Source: an uncultured Parvularculaceae bacterium
Lineage (GTDB): Bacteria; Pseudomonadota; Alphaproteobacteria; Caulobacterales; Parvularculaceae
Assembly (NCBI GenBank): GCA_938015425.1
Contig: CALLPQ010000171.1
Span: forward strand, 1-38,242
DNA: 38,242 bases
Direction: 5' to 3'
The notes beneath the pieces were generated by a model. The model ran no database searches. It saw only the letters and a list, made by a program, of their open reading frames with translations, and had not been told where the DNA came from. Shown here one piece after another: positions 26,778-35,510 of this stretch (position 1 is its first letter; the number at the start of each line of letters is the position of its first letter). Position numbers and translations under genes: made by a program.

Positions 26778-27734
26778 ATGGCAGTATTTGGTAATTACGA
26801 ATTACAAGGCAATGTCATTATCGCCAAGGAAACGGGCACCCATATCCCCGTGACCAAAAAACTGGTTAAAGATGTTGTTCGTGTCACGAGCTTTGTATGG
26901 TTCGTCAATGCTTTGAAAGCGACCCGTTTTATGCGGGGGCAAGAACCCCGGGCAAAAATTTCATTCTTCCCCAAAAAACCCAACTCGTTTTATGCTATCT
27001 GGCCGGTATGCCAAATGGCCAATGTAAAAATTGTCGATGACCCACAAGAGGCAGACCTACATTTCTATTTTGAAGATAGAGAATTCCTAACCGCCCCGCG
27101 CCCCGCGCCCAGTACAAAGCACGCTTTTAATGCAGGCTGTTATGATATTAGAAAAAGTGTCGTGGCGCGCACGTTTAAAGAAGTTTTCGGATATAATCTT
27201 GCTGTTGATCCTAAAACCTATACCGGCCCAGCAGTCGAAAAGTCCGAAGCCAATGGAAAACATGATGGCCGGATTGTTCAGTGCCCCTTAGAAGACCCAC
27301 GCGAGGATCGCGTATATCAAGTGCTTGTGGATAACACATTTGACGGTAAGGATTATATTGATATCAGAACACCTATTGTTGGTGGAACCATCCCGTTTGT
27401 CTATATCAAACACCGCTATCATGATGAGCGTTTTCTTAACGATAACCATCAAGTCGATATTGTTGAACCCGACACAATGTTATCTCCTGAAGAACAAAAA
27501 AACATTATCCGTTTCGCCAAACTGATGCAGCTTGACTTTGGCGGCCTCGATGTGTTGCGGAACCGAACAGACGGAAAAATCTATATCGTCGATGTCAATA
27601 AAACAGATATGGGGCCCCCCACAGCTTTATCCGGTAAAGACAAGCTAATCGCTATCCGCGGATTAGCCGAAGCATTTTCAAAACTGGTTGATAGTAAACT
27701 CACCGCCTCCAAGAGCCTAACCGAAAAAGTCTGA
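26778..27734 (+). CDS. ATP-grasp-like protein of unknown substrate
   Basis: This 318-residue soluble protein has features of an ATP-grasp ligase. The C-terminal part carries LDFGGLDVLRNRTDG (Asp253, Asp258) followed by IYIVDVNKTDMGPP (Asp272, Asn274), the usual acidic and Asn metal-binding pattern before the final helix. A central segment (about residues 180-215) with YQVLVDN and VYIKHRY fits the ATP-binding sheet. Such enzymes join a carboxylate to an amine, thiol or similar group; the substrate here is unknown. The ATG at 26778 has GGAG at 5 nt; an in-frame GTG is three codons upstream. No peptide, polyamine or polymer partner gene is adjacent. The next gene encodes a metallo-beta-lactamase-fold hydrolase. 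Confidence 0.65.
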   Translation: MAVFGNYELQGNVIIAKETGTHIPVTKKLVKDVVRVTSFVWFVNALKATRFMRGQEPRAKISFFPKKPNSFYAIWPVCQMANVKIVDDPQEADLHFYFEDREFLTAPRPAPSTKHAFNAGCYDIRKSVVARTFKEVFGYNLAVDPKTYTGPAVEKSEANGKHDGRIVQCPLEDPREDRVYQVLVDNTFDGKDYIDIRTPIVGGTIPFVYIKHRYHDERFLNDNHQVDIVEPDTMLSPEEQKNIIRFAKLMQLDFGGLDVLRNRTDGKIYIVDVNKTDMGPPTALSGKDKLIAIRGLAEAFSKLVDSKLTASKSLTEKV

Positions 27735-27898
27735 TAAGATATAATGGACTGTGGGTTAGACGTCTGTTCGCCCCAAGCCGAAACGTAACAAGCTCTTGGC
27801 TTTAAGGTAGTCTAATTCAGACCAGATAAGAGATAGCGAAACCGATTTTAATATGATAGCAAAGTTTGGTATTAATCCCAATTTTGGCACATCTCCCC

Positions 27899-28876
27899 AT
27901 GGCAAACCCCACTAGCTCCACGCAAGTTCCTTTCGTTCACAAGTTTGATTTTTCTTATGGGATATGTGATCAACTCACCCCCTATGTACAAAGAATAATT
28001 GCTAACAATCCCGGTCCTTTTACGTATACTGGTAGTGGAACCTATATTATCACGGCGCCTTTAAATCAGGTGGAAACACAAGGTGAGGGTAAACAGGGCG
28101 AACCCGTCGGCCCTTGCGCTATTATTGATCCGGGTCCAAACGATATTCCCCACATTAATGCATTACATGACGCCACCAAAGAAAGAGGCGTCAGCCACAT
28201 ATTAATCACCCATACCCATAGTGACCATTGCGGCGGCGCGCGGGCACTCAGCGAATTATGCGGCGCACCCATTTATGGATTTGGCCCCCATCCCGTTGAA
28301 GACAAAATGGACGACGCACCCGCCCTTGATGAAGGCGCTGATTACGGATTTGTACCAGATATTTTAATCACTGATGGAGAGATTATTAAGGGCGATGGCT
28401 TTTCTATTGAAGTCGTGGCGACCCCGGGCCATATCTCGAACCATTTATGTTTTAGCCTTCTAAACGAGAAAATACTATTTACCGGTGATCACATTATGGG
28501 TTGGGCCACCACGGTCATCCTACCCCCTGATGGCTCTATGTCGGATTATTTTGATAGTCTTGATAAACTTCTAAAGCGCGATGAGCATCTTTATCTGCCG
28601 ACCCATGGCGCGCCCATAAATAATCCCCACCGCTTTACCCGCGCCATAAAAGCCCATCGGCATATGCGTGATGGACAAATCATAGCCCGTTTAAACAAAG
28701 GGCCCCACACGATAAAAGAAATTGTAAATGTTCTTTACGCAGATATTGATAAGCGATTGCACACCGCCGCTGCTTTAAATGTCTATGCCCACTTAATTAG
28801 ATTATGCACCATCAACACCGTGCGCTGCAAAGATCCAGAACCGGCTTTGGGAAGCCTTTATTTTATAGCGAAATAA
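27899..28876 (+). CDS. Metallo-beta-lactamase-fold hydrolase, LACTB2-like
   Basis: This 325-residue protein has the MBL metal motif THTHSDHCGGA (His105, His107, Asp109, His110). Further ligands lie in TPGHISNH, FTGDHIMGW and PTHGAPI. The C-terminal region (about 255-320) looks like the winged-helix extension of the LACTB2/ribonuclease-like subgroup. Members act on RNA, thioesters or other esters, so the substrate is not set. The ATG at 27899 was chosen over a TTG 11 codons upstream. The 164-bp spacer before it has no other gene. It follows the ATP-grasp gene on the same strand. Confidence 0.85.
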   Translation: MANPTSSTQVPFVHKFDFSYGICDQLTPYVQRIIANNPGPFTYTGSGTYIITAPLNQVETQGEGKQGEPVGPCAIIDPGPNDIPHINALHDATKERGVSHILITHTHSDHCGGARALSELCGAPIYGFGPHPVEDKMDDAPALDEGADYGFVPDILITDGEIIKGDGFSIEVVATPGHISNHLCFSLLNEKILFTGDHIMGWATTVILPPDGSMSDYFDSLDKLLKRDEHLYLPTHGAPINNPHRFTRAIKAHRHMRDGQIIARLNKGPHTIKEIVNVLYADIDKRLHTAAALNVYAHLIRLCTINTVRCKDPEPALGSLYFIAK

Positions 28877-28907
28877 ACAGACCAGCCAAAGCAATGATTA
28901 TGCGCTT

Positions 28908-29168
28908 TTAAGAAGGCGTATTTTCAGAGGGATCTTCTGCATAAGGCAGGCTTGTAATGTGAAGCAACACACAAGAGGCTAAACCAAGTATAGCCACACT
29001 TGCAATACCGGCCCCCGCTTCCCCTAACCAGTTCGCCACAGCACAACCAAAACAAATCAATAAATAAGGCAGTAAAACCGGATCCTCGTGACGGAACCTC
29101 AAGAAATAAATCGAAGCTGTCGCAATGAATAAAGCTACAGAAAATACATCGTAATATGAATCAAACAT
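28908..29168 (-). CDS. Small membrane protein, possibly XrtV-type sorting accessory
   Basis: This 86-residue protein has three hydrophobic helices: VFSVALFIATASIYFL, LLPYLLICFGCAVANWLG and IASVAILGLASCVLL. A polar linker (RFRHEDP) joins the first two. The pattern F-x-R-H-E-D-P, then a Y-L-x(3)-F-G-C-A-V-A-N-W-L-G helix, resembles small proteins annotated in alphaproteobacteria as exosortase XrtV accessory proteins. I make this link from memory of the pattern only. No exosortase or PEP-CTERM substrate is in the window. The gene stands alone on the minus strand. Confidence 0.6.
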   Translation of the reverse strand: MFDSYYDVFSVALFIATASIYFLRFRHEDPVLLPYLLICFGCAVANWLGEAGAGIASVAILGLASCVLLHITSLPYAEDPSENTPS

Positions 29169-29315
29169 GCAAACTCTCCATTGAATAGAATAATAATCCT
29201 TACCATGGATAGTCTTAAAACTTCTTTAGAGAGTATGGTTAATCACGTCTTAACGGTTTTTATCAATCACCTGGCATACGGTCATTATTAAGACGGTCAC
29301 CATTAAACGGTTTTA

Positions 29316-29813
29316 TTACTTATCTAAAGTCAAAACGTTTACCTTCCCGGCACTGACAAATATTTTTGTATCGTCAAATTCGGGTTTACGTAATTTTGGT
29401 TTAAAATTATTGGAAAAAATATAAGGTTCTTTGGGCTTACCTAAAATATTCCGGTTCAGCTTACCGTCATTATTTTCGTCCAGATAGGTAATAAAGGCGT
29501 AATCGCCTGCCTCTAACCCCTCTAATGCAAACAAGGCTAAGCCTGTATCATCCAGCGGAGCATCAAATTTAGCGGCTGATTGCTCAAGAAATGAGGTTTC
29601 ATCTTTATAGACGGTGAGGCGAATGCGCCCCTTAGAAACATCAAAAGTTGTTTGCACAAGCAAAATAGCATGATCAGGATTGCTGAATTTTTGAAACGGA
29701 TCAGGAACAACCAAATCATCACCATAAGACGGCACAGCCATAGTGATGATAAGCCCGGCGGCCATGATCAACCCCAGCATTTTAATTTTGAATATGTTCA
29801 AAATTGCCATCAT
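29316..29813 (-). CDS. DUF2141 domain secreted protein
   Basis: This 165-residue protein has a signal peptide (KMLGLIMAAGLIITMAVPSYG) and a mature DUF2141 domain. The conserved features are IRLTVYKDETSFL, then GDYAFITYLDENNDGKLNRN with its Asp-rich loop, then LGKPKEPYIFSNNFKPKLRKP. DUF2141 proteins are periplasmic or outer-membrane-associated proteins of unknown role. The start is ATG 29813; a GTG one codon upstream is also possible. There is no strong ribosome site. It stands alone, with a 430-bp non-coding stretch upstream. Confidence 0.88.
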   Translation of the reverse strand: MMAILNIFKIKMLGLIMAAGLIITMAVPSYGDDLVVPDPFQKFSNPDHAILLVQTTFDVSKGRIRLTVYKDETSFLEQSAAKFDAPLDDTGLALFALEGLEAGDYAFITYLDENNDGKLNRNILGKPKEPYIFSNNFKPKLRKPEFDDTKIFVSAGKVNVLTLDK

Positions 29814-29816
29814 CAC

Positions 29817-30246
29817 TTAGCGTCCAAAAGTCTCTTTATGTTAATCCAGTGTCTCTCATCATCAAAACTATAGGCAGTCTATCAAAAATACACTCAGGCC
29901 AAACGGTTTTTGCTTACTTAGGCCCAGCCCTTAAATTGGTTCTTTGAAAATCCCGCCTGTTCTTTAATGCGTGCTAATTATATAATATTATCCAGCCCAA
30001 AAACGAATACAAAAAGGTTCATATTTTTGTGATCAAAAGGTTACAATTCGGCAATTTATGCGGATTAAGACCTATAAAATCACAAGGAAGATAAAAACCG
30101 TAGAGTATACGCCAATATTACGGAACCCATAATTCAGCTTTTCATATATAATTTAAGGTAAATAAAGGGTTAATGGCTCAAAACAGCTTTTGAACATAAC
30201 TTTTGAACAACGCCAAAAACGCCAAATATGTTCGATATTATACGGC
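29817..30246. other. Non-coding spacer of 430 bp
   Basis: This AT-rich stretch lies between the DUF2141 gene and the 2-hydroxyacid dehydrogenase gene. I see no ORF, tRNA or strong terminator. The only structure is a short 14-bp-period repeat of CTTTTGAACA near 30186-30210 and several AT-rich hexamers that could be promoters for the DUF2141 gene. Confidence 0.6.
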
Positions 30247-31311
30247 TTAATCCAGCCCGGGGATAATCCGGTCTGGTGGGGGATGGCCATCCACCCACAT
30301 CTTGATATTAATGATCACCCGCTCTCCCATTTCTAATCGGCTCTCAACCGTGGCGGAAGCCATATGGGGTAATAACACCACATTGGGCTCATTCATTAAT
30401 CGATTAATATCTTTCAAATCCCGCTTGAAAACATCAAGCCCTGCACCGGCAAGACGACCCTCGAGGATCATATCCGATAGGGCTTCCTCATCAATAATCT
30501 CGCTACGCGATATATTCACCACATAGGCGTGGGGTTGCAGTTTTTGCAACCGACGCCGCGATAATAAATGATAGGTTGCGGGGGTATGCGGACAATTAAC
30601 CGAAACTATATCCACCCGATGTAACATTTGATCAAGGCTCTCCCAGTATGTAGCCTCTAATTCCCGTTCCATATGTTGATTAATCGGCTTTCGATTATGA
30701 TAATTTATCTCAAGACCAAACGCTTTTGCCCTTCGGGCAACGGCTTGCCCTACCCGTCCAAGGCCGATGATCCCCAGCTTTTTACCGCGCACCCGACTGC
30801 CCAACATCCATGTTGGCGACCAGCCGGAAAATTCCCCGCGTTCAATAGAGTGAACCCCTTCAACCAATCGCCTTGGCACTGCTAAAATTAAGGCCATGGC
30901 CATGTCCGCCGCATCTTCTGACAGAACCGACGGTGTGTTCGTTACAACAATCTTGGCTGCGGCTGCTTTATCAATATCAATATGATCTGTTCCTGAGCCA
31001 AAGTTTGCGATCATTTTTAGCCGGCTACCCGCATTTTCAAAAAAATGCGTATTCAAATCATCCCCCAAGGTGGGAGACAACACATCTACCCTGCGGGCCA
31101 AAGAAACAAGCTCTTGCGCGCTAAGGGGTGCATCGCTTTCATTGCCAATAATTTCGAATAAATCACCAAGCCGTTTAAATGTTGCCTCCGGCAACCGCCT
31201 TGTAACCCCCACCACAAGCCGCTTGGAGGATATCGGCCCATTTTTAAGGCTCAGACTTTCTTCATGGTCTGAGTTTTCTTTATTGTCTGAATTTTCTGGC
31301 GGCATCGCCAT
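30247..31311 (-). CDS. D-isomer-specific 2-hydroxyacid dehydrogenase (glyoxylate/hydroxypyruvate reductase-like)
   Basis: This 354-residue NAD(P)-dependent enzyme reduces a 2-oxo acid such as glyoxylate or hydroxypyruvate. The N-terminal 30 residues are polar and acidic (NSDNKENSDHEES) and lie outside the usual fold, which starts at RLVVGVTRRLPE. The nucleotide-binding motif is LGIIGLGRVGQAVARRAKAF. Catalytic Arg269 (VNISRSEI) and His316 (VLLPHMAS) are present. The usual Glu in the DVF-x-x-E motif is replaced by Asp298 (LDVFKRDL). That is a conservative change that could slow the acid-base relay. Alternative shorter starts are possible. It is divergent from the SH3-domain gene. Confidence 0.88.
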   Translation of the reverse strand: MAMPPENSDNKENSDHEESLSLKNGPISSKRLVVGVTRRLPEATFKRLGDLFEIIGNESDAPLSAQELVSLARRVDVLSPTLGDDLNTHFFENAGSRLKMIANFGSGTDHIDIDKAAAAKIVVTNTPSVLSEDAADMAMALILAVPRRLVEGVHSIERGEFSGWSPTWMLGSRVRGKKLGIIGLGRVGQAVARRAKAFGLEINYHNRKPINQHMERELEATYWESLDQMLHRVDIVSVNCPHTPATYHLLSRRRLQKLQPHAYVVNISRSEIIDEEALSDMILEGRLAGAGLDVFKRDLKDINRLMNEPNVVLLPHMASATVESRLEMGERVIINIKMWVDGHPPPDRIIPGLD

Positions 31312-31484
31312 ATATCGATCTCCAAGCTGGGAACTTAATGAGTAAGATTAAAGCATATCTAGATAAGCCAGAATCAAGCCGCAAATATTAGATGGTTTCA
31401 AGATAGTTAACCAACCGTTAATAGATTTTCAATAAGATTAGACTTTATTCACTTCTATTACCACTTCGTTATCAGTGACTTGGT

Positions 31485-31521
31485 TATAATGGTTTCATGA
31501 TCCGCTAAGCGTTGATGAAAC
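31485..31521 (+). promoter_or_regulatory. Candidate -10 box with adjacent inverted repeat before the SH3-domain gene
   Basis: A perfect TATAAT (31485-31490) is followed at once by the inverted repeat GTTTCAT (31492-31498) and ATGAAAC (31515-31521). The layout fits a promoter with an operator at the start site. No clear -35 box is seen. Confidence 0.35.
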
Positions 31522-31593
31522 TGACTTAAGCTCGTTCGGCATCGATTTAAGGTTTTAACATTTTTAAGCCTCATCCCGCATTATCCGGCCCCT

Positions 31594-32241
31594 ATGTATC
31601 ATTACCCTTACTCTCTAAAACTAGCGATTCTCGGTTTCGTGACGGCCCTTTTGGGGGCGCCCCATGCTGTTGCCTCGAACCTCAACACTCTAAATCCCAT
31701 CGCTTCATATGGTTTTAGCGGCGCTGCCTTGTTAGAAGCCACAAAAACAGCCCGTAACAAGATTTCTCATAAAACAGAAATTCAAGAGGATAAGCCAGAG
31801 ACCCGTACAAATAACAAGCAAGTTAGAACCGACACACCATCAGGCCTTGCCGTACCGCGGTTTGTTTCCTTAAAGTCCAACACGACCAACTGCCGGATCG
31901 GCCCTTCCCTGCAACACCCCCGACGCCTTACTTATTCGCGCAAGGGGTTGCCTGTTAAGATTATTGCGGAAACCACCGACCATTGGCGAAAAATTGAAGA
32001 TAGTGACGGGGACCATTGTTGGGTGCATGCAACCCTTTTGTCTGGTGAACATACAGCCATGATCAACACATCAGAGACTATTCTATACGCCTCTCCTGAT
32101 CAAAGCAGTAAGATAGTCGCTAAATTGGCCAGCCGCGTCGTCGGTAAAATCACCAAATGCCGTTTAAACTGGTGTCAAATCAAGATCCAGAAGTCAAAAG
32201 GCTGGGTGCTAAAGCAATCAATTTGGGGTTACAAAGGCTAA
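31594..32241 (+). CDS. Secreted bacterial SH3-domain protein
   Basis: This 215-residue protein has a signal peptide (LAILGFVTALLGAPHAVA). A polar linker of about 60 residues follows, then two SH3-like segments. The first has FVSLKSNTTNCRIGPSLQ, GLPVKIIAETTDHWRKIED and CWVHATLLSG. The second has ILYASPDQSSKIVAKLASRVVGKI and GWVLKQSIWGY. This is the SH3_4 pattern of periplasmic alphaproteobacterial proteins that may bind cell wall or partner proteins. It is divergent from the 2-hydroxyacid dehydrogenase gene, a neighbour pair also seen in other alphaproteobacteria. Function is unknown. Confidence 0.85.
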   Translation: MYHYPYSLKLAILGFVTALLGAPHAVASNLNTLNPIASYGFSGAALLEATKTARNKISHKTEIQEDKPETRTNNKQVRTDTPSGLAVPRFVSLKSNTTNCRIGPSLQHPRRLTYSRKGLPVKIIAETTDHWRKIEDSDGDHCWVHATLLSGEHTAMINTSETILYASPDQSSKIVAKLASRVVGKITKCRLNWCQIKIQKSKGWVLKQSIWGYKG

Positions 32242-32465
32242 ACCCGACACTTGTTCCAGCCTTAATTTGCGAAATTCTCCCCATCTTTCATCTCTCATAT
32301 TGACCCAACACCTTCAGATCATTACCTACTGATCTGTATTCGAGGTGCTATAAAGGGTGACATTGAAGGCAACAATCTATAGAGATGAGCCAAATTCACC
32401 GTTATAAACAGCATAATAATAATCACCAGAAAATCTGGCTAGCGCAAAAGGAATCTGACCTCACT

Positions 32466-32990
32466 ATGACCGATAAAAATGAGTATTCACGAGAAGAACT
32501 TTTGCAATGCGGTTATCATGGGTTACACGGCCCCGGAACTGCCCAATTGCCTGTCCCTCCCATGCTCATGTTCGATCGGATAACGTCAATCACCGAACAA
32601 GGGGGCGAATATAATAAAGGCCATATTATCGCCGAACTTGATATCCATCCTGATATCTGGTTCTTCGATTGCCATTTTCCCGGCGATCCAGTTATGCCGG
32701 GATGTTTAGGGTTAGACGCATTGTGGCAGTTAATCGGGTTCTTTCTCACTTGGTCAAAAATCCCCGGTCATGGCCGCGCTCTAGGCGCAAAAGATATAAA
32801 GTTTTCCGGCATGGTAACGCCTAAAGTCAAAACCGTCCGGTACGAGATTAACATGCGTAAACTCATGAAGCGCCCTTTAATATTAGGCGTCGCCGATGGA
32901 GTAATGTTTGCGGATGACAAAAAAATATATGAAGCCAAAGATTTACGCGTCGGATTATTTTCGCGTGAACAATTGGACGCCGGAATTTAG
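32466..32990 (+). CDS. fabA: 3-hydroxydecanoyl-[ACP] dehydratase/isomerase FabA
   Basis: FabA dehydrates 3-hydroxydecanoyl-ACP and isomerises the product to cis-3-decenoyl-ACP, starting unsaturated fatty-acid synthesis. From the ATG at 32466 it has 174 residues, the normal length. A longer frame from 32385 would add 27 atypical residues. The catalytic pair is His70 in FDCHFPGDPVMPG and Asp84 in LGLDALWQ, the same spacing as in E. coli. The segment GRALGAKDIKFSGMV is also typical. It is the first gene of the plus-strand fabA-fabB-fabI block, 48 bp before fabB. Confidence 0.96.
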   Translation: MTDKNEYSREELLQCGYHGLHGPGTAQLPVPPMLMFDRITSITEQGGEYNKGHIIAELDIHPDIWFFDCHFPGDPVMPGCLGLDALWQLIGFFLTWSKIPGHGRALGAKDIKFSGMVTPKVKTVRYEINMRKLMKRPLILGVADGVMFADDKKIYEAKDLRVGLFSREQLDAGI

Positions 32991-33038
32991 TATAATAATC
33001 GGTATTAGAACGATTTTACTATTAGGAGTATATTGATT

Positions 33039-34253
33039 ATGCGTCGTGTCGTCATCACCGGTATGGGGATTGTGTCCTCGATTGGCAATAATATTGAAGA
33101 GGTCTCGCGGTCGCTCAAAGAGGGGACCTCAGGCTTACGCAAATCTCAACCCCATATTGATTTAGGGTTTCGCTCACAAGTTTATGCCCCCCCCACGCTG
33201 GATGTAGAAGAAGTTCTAGATCGCAAAACACGCCGTTTCATGGGCGAAGGTGCATCGTGGAATTATATTGCCGCCATGCAAGCCATTGAAGATGCCGGAT
33301 TGGAAGAAAACGATATCTCAAATCCCCGAACCGGTATTGTCATGGGCTCTGGCGGGCCCTGCACAAAAGCCATCATTGAAGCCGCTGACAAAATGCGCGA
33401 CCAAAAAAGCACCAAACGTGTGGGCCCAACCCAAGTGCCACGGGCTATGTCATCTACAAACTCGGCAACCCTTGCGGTTCTTTTGAAAATATTAGGGGTG
33501 AATTATTCAATTTCATCCGCATGCGCCACTTCTATCCATTGCATAGGCGCTGCCGCAGAACAGATCCAATGGGGCAAGCAAGACGTAATTCTGGCGGGCG
33601 GCGGCGAAGAGCTGGATTGGTCTATGTCCGGCCTTTTTGACGCGATGGGCGCTATGTCGACAAAATTTAATGATCGCCCCGAGGTCGCCTCAAGGGCCTA
33701 TGATGTTAATCGCGATGGATTTGTCATTTCCGGCGGCGCTGGCGTGGTTATTCTTGAAGAATATGAGCGGGCGAAAAAACGCGGCGCAACCATCTATGGC
33801 GAGATCACAGGATATGGCGCTAATTCTGATGGCGCGGATATGGTGGCCCCCTCTGGTGAAGGTGCCGTCCGGTGCATGCGCGAGACCATTAAAACATGCA
33901 AAACCCCTATCGATTACATTAATACACACGGGACTTCGACACCGGTTGGCGATAGCAAGGAAACAGGGGCGATCCGCGAAGTTTTTGGTGACACAATACC
34001 GCCCTTCTCTTCCACAAAATCCCTGACCGGGCACTCCCTTGGCGCAACTGGCGCCCAAGAGACCATTTATTCATTAATCATGATGCGAGATAAATTTTTA
34101 GCGGCTTCATGCCATATTGAAGAGATTGATCCGGAATTTGCGGACCTTCCCATTATACGTGAGCGAATTGATAATGCAAAGATTGATAGTTTCCTGACCA
34201 ATAGCTTTGGCTTTGGGGGCACAAATGGGTGTCTTGCGGTGACACGGGTATAA
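33039..34253 (+). CDS. fabB: 3-oxoacyl-[ACP] synthase I FabB
   Basis: FabB elongates unsaturated acyl-ACP with malonyl-ACP. The 404-residue protein starts [18 protein letters not shown]. The active-site Cys is about residue 162 ([12 protein letters not shown]), and the two histidines lie in [10 protein letters not shown] and TGHSLGATG. The C-terminal NSFGFGGTN motif is present. The FabB rather than FabF assignment comes from pairing with fabA and overall features. The ATG at 33039 was chosen; an in-frame TTG is two codons upstream. AGGAG precedes it. It ends two bases before the next small gene. Confidence 0.96.
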   Translation: MRRVVITGMGIVSSIGNNIEEVSRSLKEGTSGLRKSQPHIDLGFRSQVYAPPTLDVEEVLDRKTRRFMGEGASWNYIAAMQAIEDAGLEENDISNPRTGIVMGSGGPCTKAIIEAADKMRDQKSTKRVGPTQVPRAMSSTNSATLAVLLKILGVNYSISSACATSIHCIGAAAEQIQWGKQDVILAGGGEELDWSMSGLFDAMGAMSTKFNDRPEVASRAYDVNRDGFVISGGAGVVILEEYERAKKRGATIYGEITGYGANSDGADMVAPSGEGAVRCMRETIKTCKTPIDYINTHGTSTPVGDSKETGAIREVFGDTIPPFSSTKSLTGHSLGATGAQETIYSLIMMRDKFLAASCHIEEIDPEFADLPIIRERIDNAKIDSFLTNSFGFGGTNGCLAVTRV

Positions 34254-34255
34254 TC

Positions 34256-34477
34256 ATGACGCTTGGAACAAGCAATTTTACGATTATGAGTATTATTGTT
34301 GCACTGTTCATTGCCAGTGCAGGATTGTGGTGGTTTTCAACGGTGATAGGCTCCATAAAAACCAAACCTGCCCCCATGCGCTCTCCCACGACGCGCTATG
34401 GCATTTACGCAGCAATCTGGATTGCCTATTTCGTTCTGGTTCTGATCATCATCCAACAGACTTATGGTGCACTTTAA
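34256..34477 (+). CDS. Small two-helix membrane protein between fabB and fabI
   Basis: This 73-residue protein starts two bases after the fabB stop codon and is probably translated by coupling. It has two hydrophobic helices, IMSIIVALFIASAGLWWFSTVI and YAAIWIAYFVLVLIIIQQTYG (each about 20 residues), joined by a basic loop (KTKPAPMRSPTTR). I do not recognise a family. The location within the fatty-acid block suggests a role at the membrane with lipid synthesis, but nothing in the sequence shows one. Confidence 0.7.
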   Translation: MTLGTSNFTIMSIIVALFIASAGLWWFSTVIGSIKTKPAPMRSPTTRYGIYAAIWIAYFVLVLIIIQQTYGAL

Positions 34478-34573
34478 TTTAATGCACCCATAGAAAAACA
34501 AACATCGATTGACTATTTTCTTAAACTTAAACGATCAATCATCAGATACTGAGACTTTTAACAGGAGATATAA

Positions 34574-35407
34574 ATGAGTTCTTCATCCGAGCAAAACATA
34601 CCCTTTCCGGCAACTGGTGATTTAATGAAAGGCAAACGCGGCCTGATTATGGGGGTTGCTAATAAAAATTCGATTGCTTGGTATATTGCCCAACAACTTC
34701 ACGCTATGGGCGCCGAACTCGCCTTTACGTATGTAAACGCGGCAATGGAACGCCGTGTACGCCCGTTGGCTGAAAGTTTAGGGGCCAAAATTATTATTGA
34801 ATGTGATGTCGCCTCTGACGCTTCAATGGATGCTACGTTTGCAGCCGTAGAAAAAGAATGGGGAACCATGGATTTTCTGGTTCACGCCATCGCTTTTACC
34901 GATAAAACTGCTCTTGAAGGATCATTCATCGAAAACACAAGTCGGCAAATCTTTAAAGATACTATGGATATTTCTGCATTTTCCTTTGTTGATGCCGCTA
35001 ACCGTTCAGCAAAATTAATGCCCAATGGCGGGTCAATGATCACCCTCACCTATTTGGGCAGTGAGCGGACCATTCCAAATTATAATGTTATGGGGGTTGC
35101 CAAAGCAGCCCTTGAAGCCTCGACGCGCTACATCGCCCGCGACCTTGGCCCCGCTAATATTCGCGTCAATGCAATCTCCGCTGGTCCCGTCAAAACCCTG
35201 GCGGCTGCAGGCATATCCTCAGGGCGGCACATGTTCTCTTTTAACAGAAAAGCAGCGCCCCTCAATGACACCGATCCACGCGGCGTTGCCGGGGCTGCGC
35301 TATATCTACTTTCGGATTTAGGGACGTCTTGCACTGGAGAAACCCATCACGTTGATGGCGGGTTCCATATGGTGGGCATGCCTGATGAAAGCGCGCTCGC
35401 CGAATAG
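34574..35407 (+). CDS. fabI: Enoyl-[ACP] reductase (NADH) FabI
   Basis: FabI reduces trans-2-enoyl-ACP in the last step of each elongation round. The 277-residue protein has the dinucleotide motif GLIMGVANKNSIAWYIAQQL. The catalytic residues are Tyr160 and Tyr170 with Lys177 in LTYLGSERTIPNYNVMGVAK, the FabI-specific Tyr-x6-Lys arrangement. The ribosome site is strong (AGGAGA, 6 nt). It follows fabB and the small membrane gene, and precedes bdhA by about 100 bp. Susceptibility to FabI-directed inhibitors is a known property of the family, but is not tested here. Confidence 0.96.
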   Translation: MSSSSEQNIPFPATGDLMKGKRGLIMGVANKNSIAWYIAQQLHAMGAELAFTYVNAAMERRVRPLAESLGAKIIIECDVASDASMDATFAAVEKEWGTMDFLVHAIAFTDKTALEGSFIENTSRQIFKDTMDISAFSFVDAANRSAKLMPNGGSMITLTYLGSERTIPNYNVMGVAKAALEASTRYIARDLGPANIRVNAISAGPVKTLAAAGISSGRHMFSFNRKAAPLNDTDPRGVAGAALYLLSDLGTSCTGETHHVDGGFHMVGMPDESALAE

Positions 35408-35510
35408 AATACAAAACCTTAATACAATCTATCTGTCTTTATCTTCTGGCCATTTAACCGTGACTCAGGCAAGACCGATACTTCTTTTAAAACAATGATA
35501 GGAATTCCCC

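Noticed and set aside
27773-27805. Terminator after the ATP-grasp gene
   Set aside because: Only a 5-bp stem (CCAAG/CTTGG) with a large loop and no T run.
33690-34058. Minus-strand frame of 122 codons
   Set aside because: It is antisense to fabB, whose frame is fully supported by catalytic motifs.
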